A stretch of 16,085 nucleotides of DNA from an uncultured Coprococcus sp. (GCA_900557435.1 USSH01000027.1:1-16085); one strand, 5' to 3'; counted from the first letter of the stretch, positions 1 through 7,040 are shown. Notes: generated by a model from the letters alone, not told the origin. A program made the numbers and translations.

Positions 1-232
1 GCAAGGAAATGGGGATAGCATAAGATGATAGGTTTTTAATATCTTCTGTCTGGTCACATTATAGCATATACGTGATACGTTTATAATATTCTAGTAATCA
101 TCGAAAACGCATGAGCCCCCAATAAATTTCGATATTATCAGACATTTGTCGCCTTTTGTGTAAAAAAACTGCAAATTCTATTTGACTATAGTCTAATTTT
201 ATAGCGTTATTTAACAAATTTTTTCTCATGTA
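1..232. other. Gene-free A+T-rich upstream region
   Basis: No open reading frame with a ribosome site is visible here on either strand. It is A+T-rich intergenic DNA upstream of the glycogen phosphorylase promoter. A stretch near 99-112 (TCGAAAACGCATGA) weakly resembles a LacI/CcpA-type operator half-site, but it is too degenerate to call. Nothing else is recognised. Confidence 0.6.
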
Positions 233-261
233 TTGTTAAAAAAAAAGGTTGATGATAGAAT
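233..261 (+). promoter_or_regulatory. Sigma-A-type promoter for glgP
   Basis: TTGTTA at 233-238 and TAGAAT at 256-261 are separated by 17 bp. This would start transcription near 268 and give a leader of about 50 nt with the AGGAGG site at 301-306. It is read by eye from the consensus only. Confidence 0.5.
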
Positions 262-317
262 AAAACAGTGAAAATGGAAATAAATATAATTATTTATCCA
301 AGGAGGGAATGAATCAC

Positions 318-2765
318 ATGAAGATGTTAGCAGATTTCGATAAGGAAGGCTTCAAGAAGGAAGTCATTACTAACGTAAAGACTCTTTTCCGTAAGCCTAT
401 CGAGGAGGCTACTCCACAGCAGGTATTCCAGGCAGTCAGCTACGCAGTTAAGGACGACATCATTGACAGATGGATTGCTACACACAAGGAGTATGAGAAG
501 AAGAACGTCAAGACAGTTTACTATCTGTCTATGGAGTTCCTTATGGGTAGAGCACTCGGTAACAATCTTATCAACTTGACCTACTACGATGCAGTTAAGG
601 AAGCACTTGATGAATTAGGATTTGATCTGAACTTTATAGAGGATCAGGAGCCGGATGCCGCTCTGGGTAATGGCGGTCTCGGACGTCTTGCAGCCTGTTT
701 CCTTGATTCATTAGCAACTCTTGGTTATCCTGCATACGGATGTGGAATCAGATACAAGTATGGTATGTTCAAGCAGGGAATCAAAGACGGTTATCAGTTA
801 GAGATGCCGGATGACTGGCTCAAGGATGGCAACCCATTCGAGGTAAAGCGTTCAGAGTACGCTGTAGAAGTTAAGTTCGGTGGATATGTCAGAGTTGAGA
901 ACAAGAATGGCAGAAACTACTTTATACAGGATGGATATCAGTCAGTTCGTGCCGTACCTTATGATCTTCCAGTCATCGGATATGGCAACAACGTTGTAAA
1001 TACACTTAGAATCTGGGATGCTGAGGCAATCCAGGAGTTCTGCCTTGACTCATTTGACAAGGGTGAGTACGAGAAGGCAGTAGAGCAGCAGAACCTTGCA
1101 AAGACTATCGTTGAGGTTCTCTATCCAAATGACAATCACTACGCAGGTAAGGAGCTCAGACTGAGACAGCAGTATTTCTTCATCTCAGCTTCAGTTCAGA
1201 GAGCAATCCTCAAGTTCAAGGAGCTCAACAAGGACATCCACAAGCTGCCTGAGAAGGTAACATTCCAGATGAATGATACACACCCAACAGTAGCAGTTGC
1301 CGAGCTCATGAGAATCCTCATGGATGAGGAAGGTCTTGAGTGGGATGACGCATGGGATATCACAACAAGAACATGTGCATACACCAACCATACGATCATG
1401 GCAGAGGCTCTTGAGAAGTGGCCTATCGAGCTGTTCTCAAGATTACTTCCACGTATCTACCAGATCGTTGAGGAGATCAACAGAAGATTCGTTCTCAAGA
1501 TCCAGGAGATGTATCCGGGCAACCAGGATAAGGTTAAGAACATGGCAGTTCTGTACGATGGTCAGGTTAAGATGGCTCATCTTGCAATCGCAGGCTCTTA
1601 CTCAGTAAACGGTGTTGCAGCTCTTCATACCAAGATCCTTGAGGAGAGAGAGCTTAAGGACTTCTATGAGATGAGACCAGAGCAGTTCAATAACAAGACA
1701 AATGGTATCACTCAGAGACGTTTCCTGCTTCATGCTAACCCACTTCTTGCAAACTGGATTACAGACAAGATTGGTGACGAGTGGATAACCAATCTTTCAC
1801 ACCTTAAGAAGCTCAAGGTATATGTGAACGATGAGAAGTGCCAGCAGGAGTTCATGAACATCAAGTATCAGAACAAGATTCGTCTTGCAAAATACATCAA
1901 GGAGCACAACAATGTGGATGTAGATCCTCGTTCGATCTTCGATGTACAGGTTAAGAGACTTCATGAGTACAAGAGACAGCTCCTCAACATTCTTCACGTT
2001 ATGCATCTGTATAACAGACTGAAGACAGAGCCAGAATTCGATATGTACCCAAGAACATTCATCTTTGGAGCAAAGGCATCAGCAGGCTACAAGAGAGCTA
2101 AGCTTATCATCAAGCTCATCAACTCAGTTGCAGATGTTGTCAACAACGATGCTTCAATCGATGGAAAGATCAAGGTTGTATTTATAGAGAACTACAGAGT
2201 ATCCAATGCCGAGATCATCTTCGCAGCAGCAGATGTATCAGAGCAGATCTCAACAGCTTCAAGAGAGGCTTCAGGTACAGGTAACATGAAGTTCATGCTG
2301 AACGGTGCACCTACACTTGGAACCATGGACGGAGCAAATGTAGAGATCGTTGAGGAAGTTGGCATCGAGAACGCATTTATCTTCGGACTCTCAGCAGAAG
2401 AGGTTATGAAGTATGAGCGCGAGGGCGGCTACAATCCAATGGATATCTACAATAACAACCAGGCTGTAAGAAGAGTTCTCACACAGCTTATCGATGGCAC
2501 TTATGCAAAGGATGATCCTGACAGATTCAGAGATCTCTATGATTCTCTCACAAAGGAAGATGTATACTTCATCCTCAAGGACTTCGATTCATATGCAGAG
2601 GCTCAGCAGAAGGTTGACAAGGCATACCAGGATGAGAAGGGCTGGGCAAAGATGGCTATGCTCAACACAGCATGCGCTGGAAAGTTCTCATCAGACAGAA
2701 CTATCGAGGAGTATGCAAAGGAGATCTGGAAGCTTAAGAAGGTTAAGGTTTCACTTGACAAGTAA
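318..2765 (+). CDS. glgP: Glycogen/maltodextrin phosphorylase (GT35)
   Basis: This cytoplasmic, pyridoxal-phosphate-dependent enzyme releases glucose 1-phosphate from the non-reducing ends of alpha-1,4-glucans (glycogen or maltodextrin). Family signatures run the whole length: YYLSMEFLMGRAL near the N-terminus, then EPDAALGNGGLGRLAACF, the NDTHPTVAVAELMR segment, and the cofactor motif EASGTGNMKF, whose Lys (codon AAG at 2289-2291, residue 658 of this start) would hold PLP. The length of about 815 residues is normal for the family. AGGAGG (301-306) lies only 2 nt before an ATG at 309 but 11 nt before the ATG at 318, so 318 is the more credible start; 309 would add three residues. The gene stands alone, with its own promoter and terminator. 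Lys is mostly AAG and Glu mostly GAG, unlike the next gene downstream, which suggests high expression. Glycogen versus maltodextrin preference cannot be told from sequence. Confidence 0.95.
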   Translation: MKMLADFDKEGFKKEVITNVKTLFRKPIEEATPQQVFQAVSYAVKDDIIDRWIATHKEYEKKNVKTVYYLSMEFLMGRALGNNLINLTYYDAVKEALDELGFDLNFIEDQEPDAALGNGGLGRLAACFLDSLATLGYPAYGCGIRYKYGMFKQGIKDGYQLEMPDDWLKDGNPFEVKRSEYAVEVKFGGYVRVENKNGRNYFIQDGYQSVRAVPYDLPVIGYGNNVVNTLRIWDAEAIQEFCLDSFDKGEYEKAVEQQNLAKTIVEVLYPNDNHYAGKELRLRQQYFFISASVQRAILKFKELNKDIHKLPEKVTFQMNDTHPTVAVAELMRILMDEEGLEWDDAWDITTRTCAYTNHTIMAEALEKWPIELFSRLLPRIYQIVEEINRRFVLKIQEMYPGNQDKVKNMAVLYDGQVKMAHLAIAGSYSVNGVAALHTKILEERELKDFYEMRPEQFNNKTNGITQRRFLLHANPLLANWITDKIGDEWITNLSHLKKLKVYVNDEKCQQEFMNIKYQNKIRLAKYIKEHNNVDVDPRSIFDVQVKRLHEYKRQLLNILHVMHLYNRLKTEPEFDMYPRTFIFGAKASAGYKRAKLIIKLINSVADVVNNDASIDGKIKVVFIENYRVSNAEIIFAAADVSEQISTASREASGTGNMKFMLNGAPTLGTMDGANVEIVEEVGIENAFIFGLSAEEVMKYEREGGYNPMDIYNNNQAVRRVLTQLIDGTYAKDDPDRFRDLYDSLTKEDVYFILKDFDSYAEAQQKVDKAYQDEKGWAKMAMLNTACAGKFSSDRTIEEYAKEIWKLKKVKVSLDK

Positions 2766-2793
2766 TTTATATTTATTAATATAGAATGCAGCA

Positions 2794-2837
2794 GGGGCTG
2801 CCGGAATTCGCGTAAGATTCCGGCAGCCCTTTGTTTG
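2794..2837 (+). terminator. Intrinsic terminator of glgP
   Basis: GGGCTGCCGGAAT (2795-2807) pairs with ATTCCGGCAGCCC (2817-2829) around a 9-nt loop. TTTGTTTG follows at once. This is a strong GC-rich stem just after the glgP stop codon. Confidence 0.88.
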
Positions 2838-2877
2838 CATGTGTGCCACCTGATATTAGATTGCTGAAAGTAAAAAC

Positions 2878-2909
2878 ATGTCGTTTATGAAGAAATAATG
2901 TCGTTAATG
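2878..2909. repeat. Direct repeat upstream of the orphan-gene promoter
   Basis: ATGTCGTTTATG (2878-2889) and ATGTCGTTAATG (2898-2909) match at 11 of 12 positions. Their starts are 20 bp apart, about two helical turns. The pair ends 9 bp before the -35 element at 2919, a typical place for an activator site. The protein that might bind is unknown. Confidence 0.5.
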
Positions 2910-2918
2910 CATGTTGGA

Positions 2919-2947
2919 TTGTACTTGCGTTTCTTCTCAGATATAAT
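2919..2947 (+). promoter_or_regulatory. Sigma-A-type promoter for the orphan gene at 3034
   Basis: TTGTAC (2919-2924), a 17-bp spacer and a perfect TATAAT (2942-2947). Transcription would begin near 2954. A strong AAGGAGGTGG sequence follows at 2952-2961, well ahead of the real gene start at 3034. It could serve a very short leader peptide, but no convincing one is placed at the right spacing. Confidence 0.7.
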
Positions 2948-3033
2948 GTAGAAGGAGGTGGCAGGATAAAGCTTGAAATACATGGGGTTACCTAAAACCG
3001 ATAATAAATGAAAGAATATAATAGGAGAGAAGA

Positions 3034-3849
3034 ATGGCAAGAAATATTCAGAGGGAGTTTGTAAAATATTATAAAGAAAGGCTGGCATCACTTGGATTTA
3101 TCAAAGTGAAGGGAAGACAGCCGTATTTTGTTAGGTTAGTAAATAATGAAATAATACATATTTTAACACTTGATACTGGCATGTCAGCAAAAGATGGTTA
3201 CAAGGTAGCACATCTGGAATGTGGGATAGCAACTGTATACAGACAGGAGATTAACCTTTCTGTGACACCTAGACACAATAGTGATTGGTTGGTGGATTAT
3301 ACAAGATATTATAGAGAAAAGAATTTCCCAAATCAAGTAATAGAATATCCAAGAGATCTAAAAATGTACTATTACAAAGAAGAGACAATGGATGAAATCA
3401 TAGGGGAAATGTGGACTGGTATAAGAGATATAGTAGCAGAATTCGACAAGATAATAAATATGGAGAATGTGTTGAGTTGGTTGATGAAGTATGATGGTGT
3501 AAATATCCATCAGTCGGACTTGAGTTTGAATGATCAGTATAATGCCGAAGAGTCATTGTACTTTTTGAGAAAAAAGTTTCCTTTAAATAGTTTTAAACAG
3601 AATTTTGATGTGCAAAAGGATGAAATAATTAATAGTCCGTTGGATAGTGATGAAAAAAACAAAAAGCTGATTAGTAAAATAGAATGGGAACATGAACTAT
3701 ATGCAGATAGAGAGAGATTTCAAGATTGTAAAGAGAACTATGAACAGGGCATGCAATTATTGAGAGAACACTATGATAGAAACATAGAATATCTCAATGG
3801 TATGGGAATTGACGTGGAGAGAAGAGATATCACAGATTTGTTTGATTAG
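3034..3849 (+). CDS. Uncharacterised 271-residue protein
   Basis: I do not recognise this protein with confidence. The ATG at 3034 has AGGAG at 3023-3027, 6 nt upstream. The product is soluble, with no signal peptide or membrane segment. The first 60 residues (a helix with FVKYYKERLASLGF, then strands with YFVRLVNNEIIHILTLDTG) loosely recall the DUF4304 type of small alpha/beta protein; that is only an impression. The C-terminal third (from about residue 195) is charged and probably helical, with many Glu, Lys and Asp. Composition differs from its neighbours: it is A+T-rich, with AAA, AGA and ATA codons frequent, whereas glgP prefers AAG and GAG. Low expression or horizontal transfer could explain this. 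It is a monocistron with its own promoter and no visible terminator; the next promoter starts 32 bp after its stop. Confidence 0.8.
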   Translation: MARNIQREFVKYYKERLASLGFIKVKGRQPYFVRLVNNEIIHILTLDTGMSAKDGYKVAHLECGIATVYRQEINLSVTPRHNSDWLVDYTRYYREKNFPNQVIEYPRDLKMYYYKEETMDEIIGEMWTGIRDIVAEFDKIINMENVLSWLMKYDGVNIHQSDLSLNDQYNAEESLYFLRKKFPLNSFKQNFDVQKDEIINSPLDSDEKNKKLISKIEWEHELYADRERFQDCKENYEQGMQLLREHYDRNIEYLNGMGIDVERRDITDLFD

Positions 3850-3880
3850 TTGTCGTAGAGTTATACAATTGCTGCAAATC

Positions 3881-3910
3881 TTGTCAACCCCTCTGTAGCT
3901 ATGGTATGAT
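3881..3910 (+). promoter_or_regulatory. Extended -10 promoter for the GH5 gene
   Basis: TTGTCA (3881-3886) and TATGAT (3905-3910) are separated by 18 bp. The -10 is extended by TG at 3902-3903 (TGGTATGAT). The start point would be about 3917, giving a leader of about 88 nt. Confidence 0.7.
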
Positions 3911-3921
3911 AAATATATATA

Positions 3922-3936
3922 GTTTTCGCGGGAAAC
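3922..3936. promoter_or_regulatory. Possible repressor operator (imperfect palindrome)
   Basis: GTTTTCGCGGGAAAC is an inverted repeat (GTTTTC/GGAAAC, one mismatch) around a central GCG. It lies just downstream of the predicted start point of the GH5 gene. Its position and its CG centre suit a LacI/GalR-family operator. No regulator gene is adjacent. Confidence 0.35.
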
Positions 3937-4004
3937 GAATGGCACCGGCAATTTGGCAAAGTCGAATTTGCAGGGTCAGTATTTGAAAAGGGGGTTATAT
4001 ACAT

Positions 4005-5072
4005 ATGAAAAGAAGAGTATGGCAGAGAATCGTTTCACTTCTGCTAGTATTTGTCATGGTATTTACGGTGGCAGTGATCCAGCCGGATGTAGATGCATTT
4101 GCTGCGGCGAAGACTCCGGTGGCAACCCATGGCAGATTGTCGGTGAAGGGCGCAGACTTGGTGGATGCAAAGGGCAGAAAGTTCCAGCTCAGAGGAGTCA
4201 GTACACATGGGATCAACTGGGATGTGGGATATCCGTATGTGAATAAAGCGGCATTTCAGACACTGAGGGATGACTGGGGTGCAAATGCAGTCAGACTTGC
4301 GATGTACACTTCCGAGTACAATGGTTACTGCTCAGGAGGCAATCAGCTTGCACTTAGGAAACAGATATATAAAGGCGTCAAGTGTGCGACAGAGCTAGGC
4401 ATGTACGTTATAATCGATTGGCATATATTGAATGATGGCAATCCTATGACCCAGCTTGCGCAGGCAAAGTCGTTTTTTGCTATGATGGCAAAGAATTTCA
4501 GAAAGCAGAATAATATCATATATGAGATCTGTAATGAGCCAAATGGCTGTGACTGGAGGACGATCAAGAGCTATTCAGCTCAGGTGATCAAGGTCATCAG
4601 AAAATATGATAAGAACGGTATAATAGTCGTAGGAACCCCAACATGGTCCCAGCTGGGGTCGGATGGAACCCACAACGAGGTTGCAGACAGTCCGATAAGA
4701 GGGTACAAGAATATCATGTATTCACTTCATTTCTATGCAAATGAGTGGAGTCATAACAAGTATCTCCCAGCAAAGCTTGCGTATGCGAGGAAAAAGGGGA
4801 TAGCGGTCATGGTAACTGAGTATGGAATGTCGGCTGCAAGCGGCGGCGGTGGCATAAGTACTGCGAATATGAAAAAGTGGTTTGCAAGGCTGGACAAATA
4901 CAACATAAGTTATTTTTGCTGGAGCCTTTCCAACAAGAATGAATCATGCTCTCTGTTGTCGTATAAGACACGCAAGACGAGCAAGTGGAAGACCTCTGAG
5001 CTGTCGGCGGCTGGAAGATATATCAGATCGGCATACAGAGCGAGAAGAAAGGCTCTTGGAAGCAAAGCCTGA
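4005..5072 (+). CDS. Secreted GH5 endo-beta-1,4-glucanase
   Basis: This is a predicted extracellular endoglucanase that cuts internal beta-1,4 bonds of cellulose-like or mixed glucans. It has a signal peptide (basic MKRR start, hydrophobic LLLVFVMVFTVAV, likely cut near DAFAA at about residue 33) followed by one GH5 catalytic domain (about 40-345). GH5 landmarks are visible: GVSTHGINWD early, VRLAMYT, DWH with His140, the acid/base Glu178 in YEICNEPNG, HFYANEW, the nucleophile Glu272 in VTEYG, and a late CWSLSNKNES tryptophan strand. The pattern fits subfamily 2, though VTEYG replaces the commoner VTEWG. There is no carbohydrate-binding module, dockerin or sorting signal, so the enzyme is probably free, or held weakly by its very basic C-terminus (RSAYRARRKALGSKA). 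The GGGGG ribosome site ends about 10 nt before the start. It is monocistronic. Substrate (cellulose, beta-glucan or xyloglucan) cannot be fixed. Confidence 0.92.
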   Translation: MKRRVWQRIVSLLLVFVMVFTVAVIQPDVDAFAAAKTPVATHGRLSVKGADLVDAKGRKFQLRGVSTHGINWDVGYPYVNKAAFQTLRDDWGANAVRLAMYTSEYNGYCSGGNQLALRKQIYKGVKCATELGMYVIIDWHILNDGNPMTQLAQAKSFFAMMAKNFRKQNNIIYEICNEPNGCDWRTIKSYSAQVIKVIRKYDKNGIIVVGTPTWSQLGSDGTHNEVADSPIRGYKNIMYSLHFYANEWSHNKYLPAKLAYARKKGIAVMVTEYGMSAASGGGGISTANMKKWFARLDKYNISYFCWSLSNKNESCSLLSYKTRKTSKWKTSELSAAGRYIRSAYRARRKALGSKA

Positions 5073-5082
5073 CAGACTTGAT

Positions 5083-5111
5083 GCAGGCACAAACTTTGGC
5101 TTGTTGCCTGC
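5083..5111 (+). other. Hairpin in the 3' UTR of the GH5 gene
   Basis: GCAGGCACAA (5083-5092) pairs with TTGTTGCCTGC (5101-5111), with one bulged base. No T-tract follows, so it is not a terminator by itself. It may be an mRNA 3' stabiliser ahead of the real terminator at 5118. Confidence 0.45.
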
Positions 5112-5117
5112 GCAAAT

Positions 5118-5166
5118 AAAAAGCCGGAATACAGAATGAAATGAATCATCTGTATCCCGGCTTTTT
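5118..5166. terminator. Bidirectional terminator between GH5 and cspA
   Basis: AAAAAGCCGGAATACAGA (5118-5135) pairs with TCTGTATCCCGGCTTTTT (5149-5166), with one mismatch. The A-run on the left and T-run on the right let it work for the converging GH5 (plus) and cold-shock (minus) transcripts. Confidence 0.88.
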
Positions 5167-5191
5167 CAGTGACCTGAAAGTCATCTTGATG

Positions 5192-5209
5192 ATGTGGTAT
5201 ATACCACAT
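5192..5209. repeat. Perfect 18-bp palindrome in the cspA 3' region
   Basis: ATGTGGTATATACCACAT is perfectly self-complementary. It sits between the cspA stop codon (5225) and the shared terminator. As RNA it would make a 7-bp stem with a 4-nt loop. As DNA it could be a dimer-binding site. Confidence 0.6.
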
Positions 5210-5224
5210 GTCAGTGCCAGCTAA

Positions 5225-5440
5225 TTAAGCTACAACTGTTACGTTTGTTGCTCTCTCCTTAGAAGCGTCCTTTGGATCTGCCTCTACATCGAAAGAAACC
5301 TTCTGTCCCTCGTTAAGAGTCTTATATCCATCAGCGTTGATAGCTGAAAAATGAACAAATACGTCCTTTCCTGTCTCATCGTCTGAGATGAATCCATAAC
5401 CCTTTTCTCCGTTGAACCACTTAACTGTACCGTTCTTCAT
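5225..5440 (-). CDS. cspA: Cold-shock protein (CspA family RNA chaperone)
   Basis: This is a 71-residue single cold-shock (OB-fold) domain that binds single-stranded RNA or DNA and melts mRNA secondary structure in the cytoplasm. Both RNA-binding motifs are present: RNP1 as KGYGFI near residue 13 and RNP2 as VFVHF near residue 27. The [11 protein letters not shown] start and the C-terminal ERATNV are typical. AGGAGG lies 8 nt before the ATG at 5440. A GTG three bases earlier (5443) would leave only 5 nt, so ATG is chosen. The gene is alone, with its own strong promoter and an untranslated leader of about 135 nt, as is usual for genes controlled by temperature-sensitive leader folding. Whether it is cold-induced or a constitutive housekeeping paralogue cannot be told. 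Confidence 0.97.
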   Translation of the reverse strand: MKNGTVKWFNGEKGYGFISDDETGKDVFVHFSAINADGYKTLNEGQKVSFDVEADPKDASKERATNVTVVA

Positions 5441-5502
5441 CACGAGTACCTCCTAAAATGTTGATATTTTGTACTCAATGAAAACACTACAATATACCCT
5501 AT

Positions 5503-5524
5503 AGAGAATATCTTACAGAGAATA
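5503..5524 (-). repeat. Direct repeat in the cspA 5' leader
   Basis: On the minus strand TATTCTCT occurs twice (5510-5503 and 5524-5517), 14 nt apart, within the untranslated leader of the cold-shock gene. It may be part of leader folding or a protein-binding element; there is no direct evidence. Confidence 0.4.
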
Positions 5525-5582
5525 CTCCAAAGAAAAGTTTACCTTATATAGCAATCGAACCGTTAATCTTGAATACGCTACT

Positions 5583-5611
5583 ATCATATTATGTCATGTT
5601 CCATTTGTCAA
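5583..5611 (-). promoter_or_regulatory. Strong sigma-A promoter for cspA
   Basis: On the minus strand a perfect TTGACA (5611-5606), a 17-bp spacer and TATGAT (5588-5583). Transcription would start near 5576, leaving a leader of about 135 nt before the ATG at 5440. Confidence 0.85.
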
Positions 5612-5820
5612 TAAATGATGTGATTAAATCTCTGTTCATATTTGAAATAAGACAGCAGAGTCAAAATGTTGAGATGTTCCCCAAAAATCCTTGTAAAGTC
5701 AAAGTAAAGAGGAGTGTCGTTTTGTTTGTTAACAGCGTGGGCGACAGTATTCATATAAATGAAAATAATGGATATATATAACTACAGGAAGTTGTAGAAT
5801 GTGAAATGCATTTATTTGCT
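5612..5820. other. Intergenic region with a possible sporulation promoter
   Basis: This divergent gap lies between cspA and spoIID, and no credible gene is seen in it. CATATA (5752-5757), 13 bp and GATATATAT (5771-5779) vaguely fit a sigma-E promoter (ATA in the -35; ATA, A and T in the -10), which would suit spoIID, but the region is A+T-rich and chance matches are likely. A small inverted repeat CTACA-6-TGTAG lies at 5782-5797. Confidence 0.3.
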
Positions 5821-5917
5821 GCCGGTGTTCAGGAGGACATGCTCCTTTCTGGAAAAAATCTGCGCCCGGTGTGTTGCCGGTGGTCGCTGGTGTTCAGAAG
5901 GACATGATCCTGTCTGG
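5821..5917. repeat. Two imperfect 32-bp direct repeats upstream of spoIID
   Basis: The units at 5821-5852 and 5886-5917 match at 28 of 32 positions, with start points 65 bp apart. Both share GGTGTTCAG, AGGACATG, TCCT and TCTGG. Each has a short internal inverted repeat (AGGAG...CTCCT in the first, AGGA...TCCT in the second), so each could form a small hairpin. They end 34 bp before the spoIID ATG. Confidence 0.65.
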
Positions 5918-5951
5918 GTTAGAGGTTGTGTAAGTACATAAGGGGGAGAAC

Positions 5952-6896
5952 ATGCATAAAATAAAAGTTATAATTATTGGAATTGTTGGGGCTGTGGTGG
6001 TGTCTTATATTATTTCGACATTGTATACCAGATATAAATATCCAGTCAGTCTGCCAGATGATAAATCTAGTGGAAGGAGTGTGTGTATATATGAGAATGG
6101 GCAATATGACCTGATAGATGCGGAGGAGTATATAGATTCGGTCCTTTTAGGGGTCATGCAGGATGACTGGAATGATGAGATGCTCAGGCTTATGGCTGTG
6201 CTCCTGCGTACGGGGGTGTATTACCAGATGGAGAATCAGGTGGAATCGCAGTCTGACAAATCTAATTTGATAAATGAGACGGAATTGAGGGAGATTAGAT
6301 ATACATATTCAGAGTTAAAGGGAAAATGGGGGGAGGACTACAAGAACGCGTCCAGACGTTCAAAAAGTGCAGTTTCAGATACGCGAGGGGTGGTCATACG
6401 GTACGATGGTCAAGTTATTCTTCCCGCCTATCATGTGGTCAGTGTGGGACATACTGTAAGTGCGGAGGAGCTGTATGGGTATGACATTCCGTATCTGAGA
6501 CAGGTGGATAGTGGCGCAGATAGAATGTCATCGGATTTTTACACCACTGGGTTATTCAGCGAAGACAGGTTGAGAAAAGTATTTGCCAGATGGCTGCCAG
6601 AAGGACAGTCCGCGACGTCAGGAGGTGTGAATATCCTAAAGGCTACGCCGTCGGGGTTTGCCGTGACAATTGATGTGTTCGGCGCTGAAGTTAGTGCTTC
6701 GGATTTTTGCATGCAGCTGGGATTTCCGTCGACAAATGTGCACATAGACAAGCCGGATGATAAATATCGAGTGGTATCCATAGGCGTGGGAAATTCTTTG
6801 GGATTGTCTCTTTATGGAGCGGCTTTGCTTGCCGCAAATGGGGAAAACTATGAGGAAATAATACAATATTATTATAACGGCGTGACGGTGTCCTGA
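5952..6896 (+). CDS. spoIID: Divergent SpoIID-like protein (stage II sporulation D / LytB domain)
   Basis: SpoIID proteins are membrane-anchored lytic transglycosylases that degrade septal and engulfment peptidoglycan with SpoIIM and SpoIIP. This 314-residue protein has one N-terminal membrane helix (about 5-25) and an outside domain with the family frame: YIDSVLLGVMQDDWNDEMLRL at 60-80 matching the usual V..EMP.W..EALKAQA block, AYHVVSVGHT matching the YHSSSGGxT block, and a C-terminal GLSLYGAALLAANGENYEEI tract matching GMSQYGA...G..Y.EI. Key positions differ. The residue before Met69, where the family has its catalytic Glu, is Val68. The GHG of GHGVG is GNS, and the Gln of SQYGA is Leu. 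It may therefore be inactive or rewired. The start has AAGGGGGAG upstream. It lies just ahead of a SpoIIQ-like gene, as in several clostridia. Confidence 0.82.
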   Translation: MHKIKVIIIGIVGAVVVSYIISTLYTRYKYPVSLPDDKSSGRSVCIYENGQYDLIDAEEYIDSVLLGVMQDDWNDEMLRLMAVLLRTGVYYQMENQVESQSDKSNLINETELREIRYTYSELKGKWGEDYKNASRRSKSAVSDTRGVVIRYDGQVILPAYHVVSVGHTVSAEELYGYDIPYLRQVDSGADRMSSDFYTTGLFSEDRLRKVFARWLPEGQSATSGGVNILKATPSGFAVTIDVFGAEVSASDFCMQLGFPSTNVHIDKPDDKYRVVSIGVGNSLGLSLYGAALLAANGENYEEIIQYYYNGVTVS

Positions 6897-6936
6897 TAGA
6901 GAATACAATGGTCAAGGATGAAATGTGAAGTTGAAA

Positions 6937-7040
6937 TGTATCAGCTGCAATAAGAGTTAGCAGCATTGTGTATCAGCTGCAATAAGAGTCAGCTGTATTA
7001 TGTATCATTTGCAATAAGAGTCAGCTGTATTATGTACCAG
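6937..7040. repeat. Three tandem 32-bp repeats between spoIID and spoIIQ
   Basis: Units start at 6937, 6969 and 7001, exactly 32 bp apart, with a broken fourth (TGTACCAG) at 7033-7040. The common parts are TGTATCA, GCAATAAGAGT and the tail CAGCTGTATTA. Units two and three are nearly identical and the first has a changed tail. CAGCTG palindromes recur. There are no spacers, so this is not CRISPR. The length is not a multiple of three and no frame runs through it, so it is not coding. It ends 21 bp before a TATAAT at 7062. Confidence 0.85.

Noticed and set aside
1191..2006. Several minus-strand and shifted open frames inside glgP
   Set aside because: They lie wholly within a strong GT35 gene, have no ribosome sites and match no family; they are shadows of its codon bias.
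2973..3011. Leader peptide beginning TTG or ATG before the orphan gene
   Set aside because: The strong AAGGAGGTGG at 2952-2961 is too far from these starts and the peptides are 9-12 residues without features.
3953..4246. A 97-codon open frame overlapping the GH5 start
   Set aside because: It is the alternate frame of the GH5 signal peptide and early domain, with no family resemblance; GH5 itself has clear catalytic motifs.
5569..5781. A 70-codon open frame next to cspA
   Set aside because: It begins inside the cspA promoter, has no ribosome site, and its product resembles nothing; the region is intergenic.
6937..7040. CRISPR-like repeat array
   Set aside because: The 32-bp units are directly adjacent with no unique spacers, and there are only three, so this is a tandem repeat.
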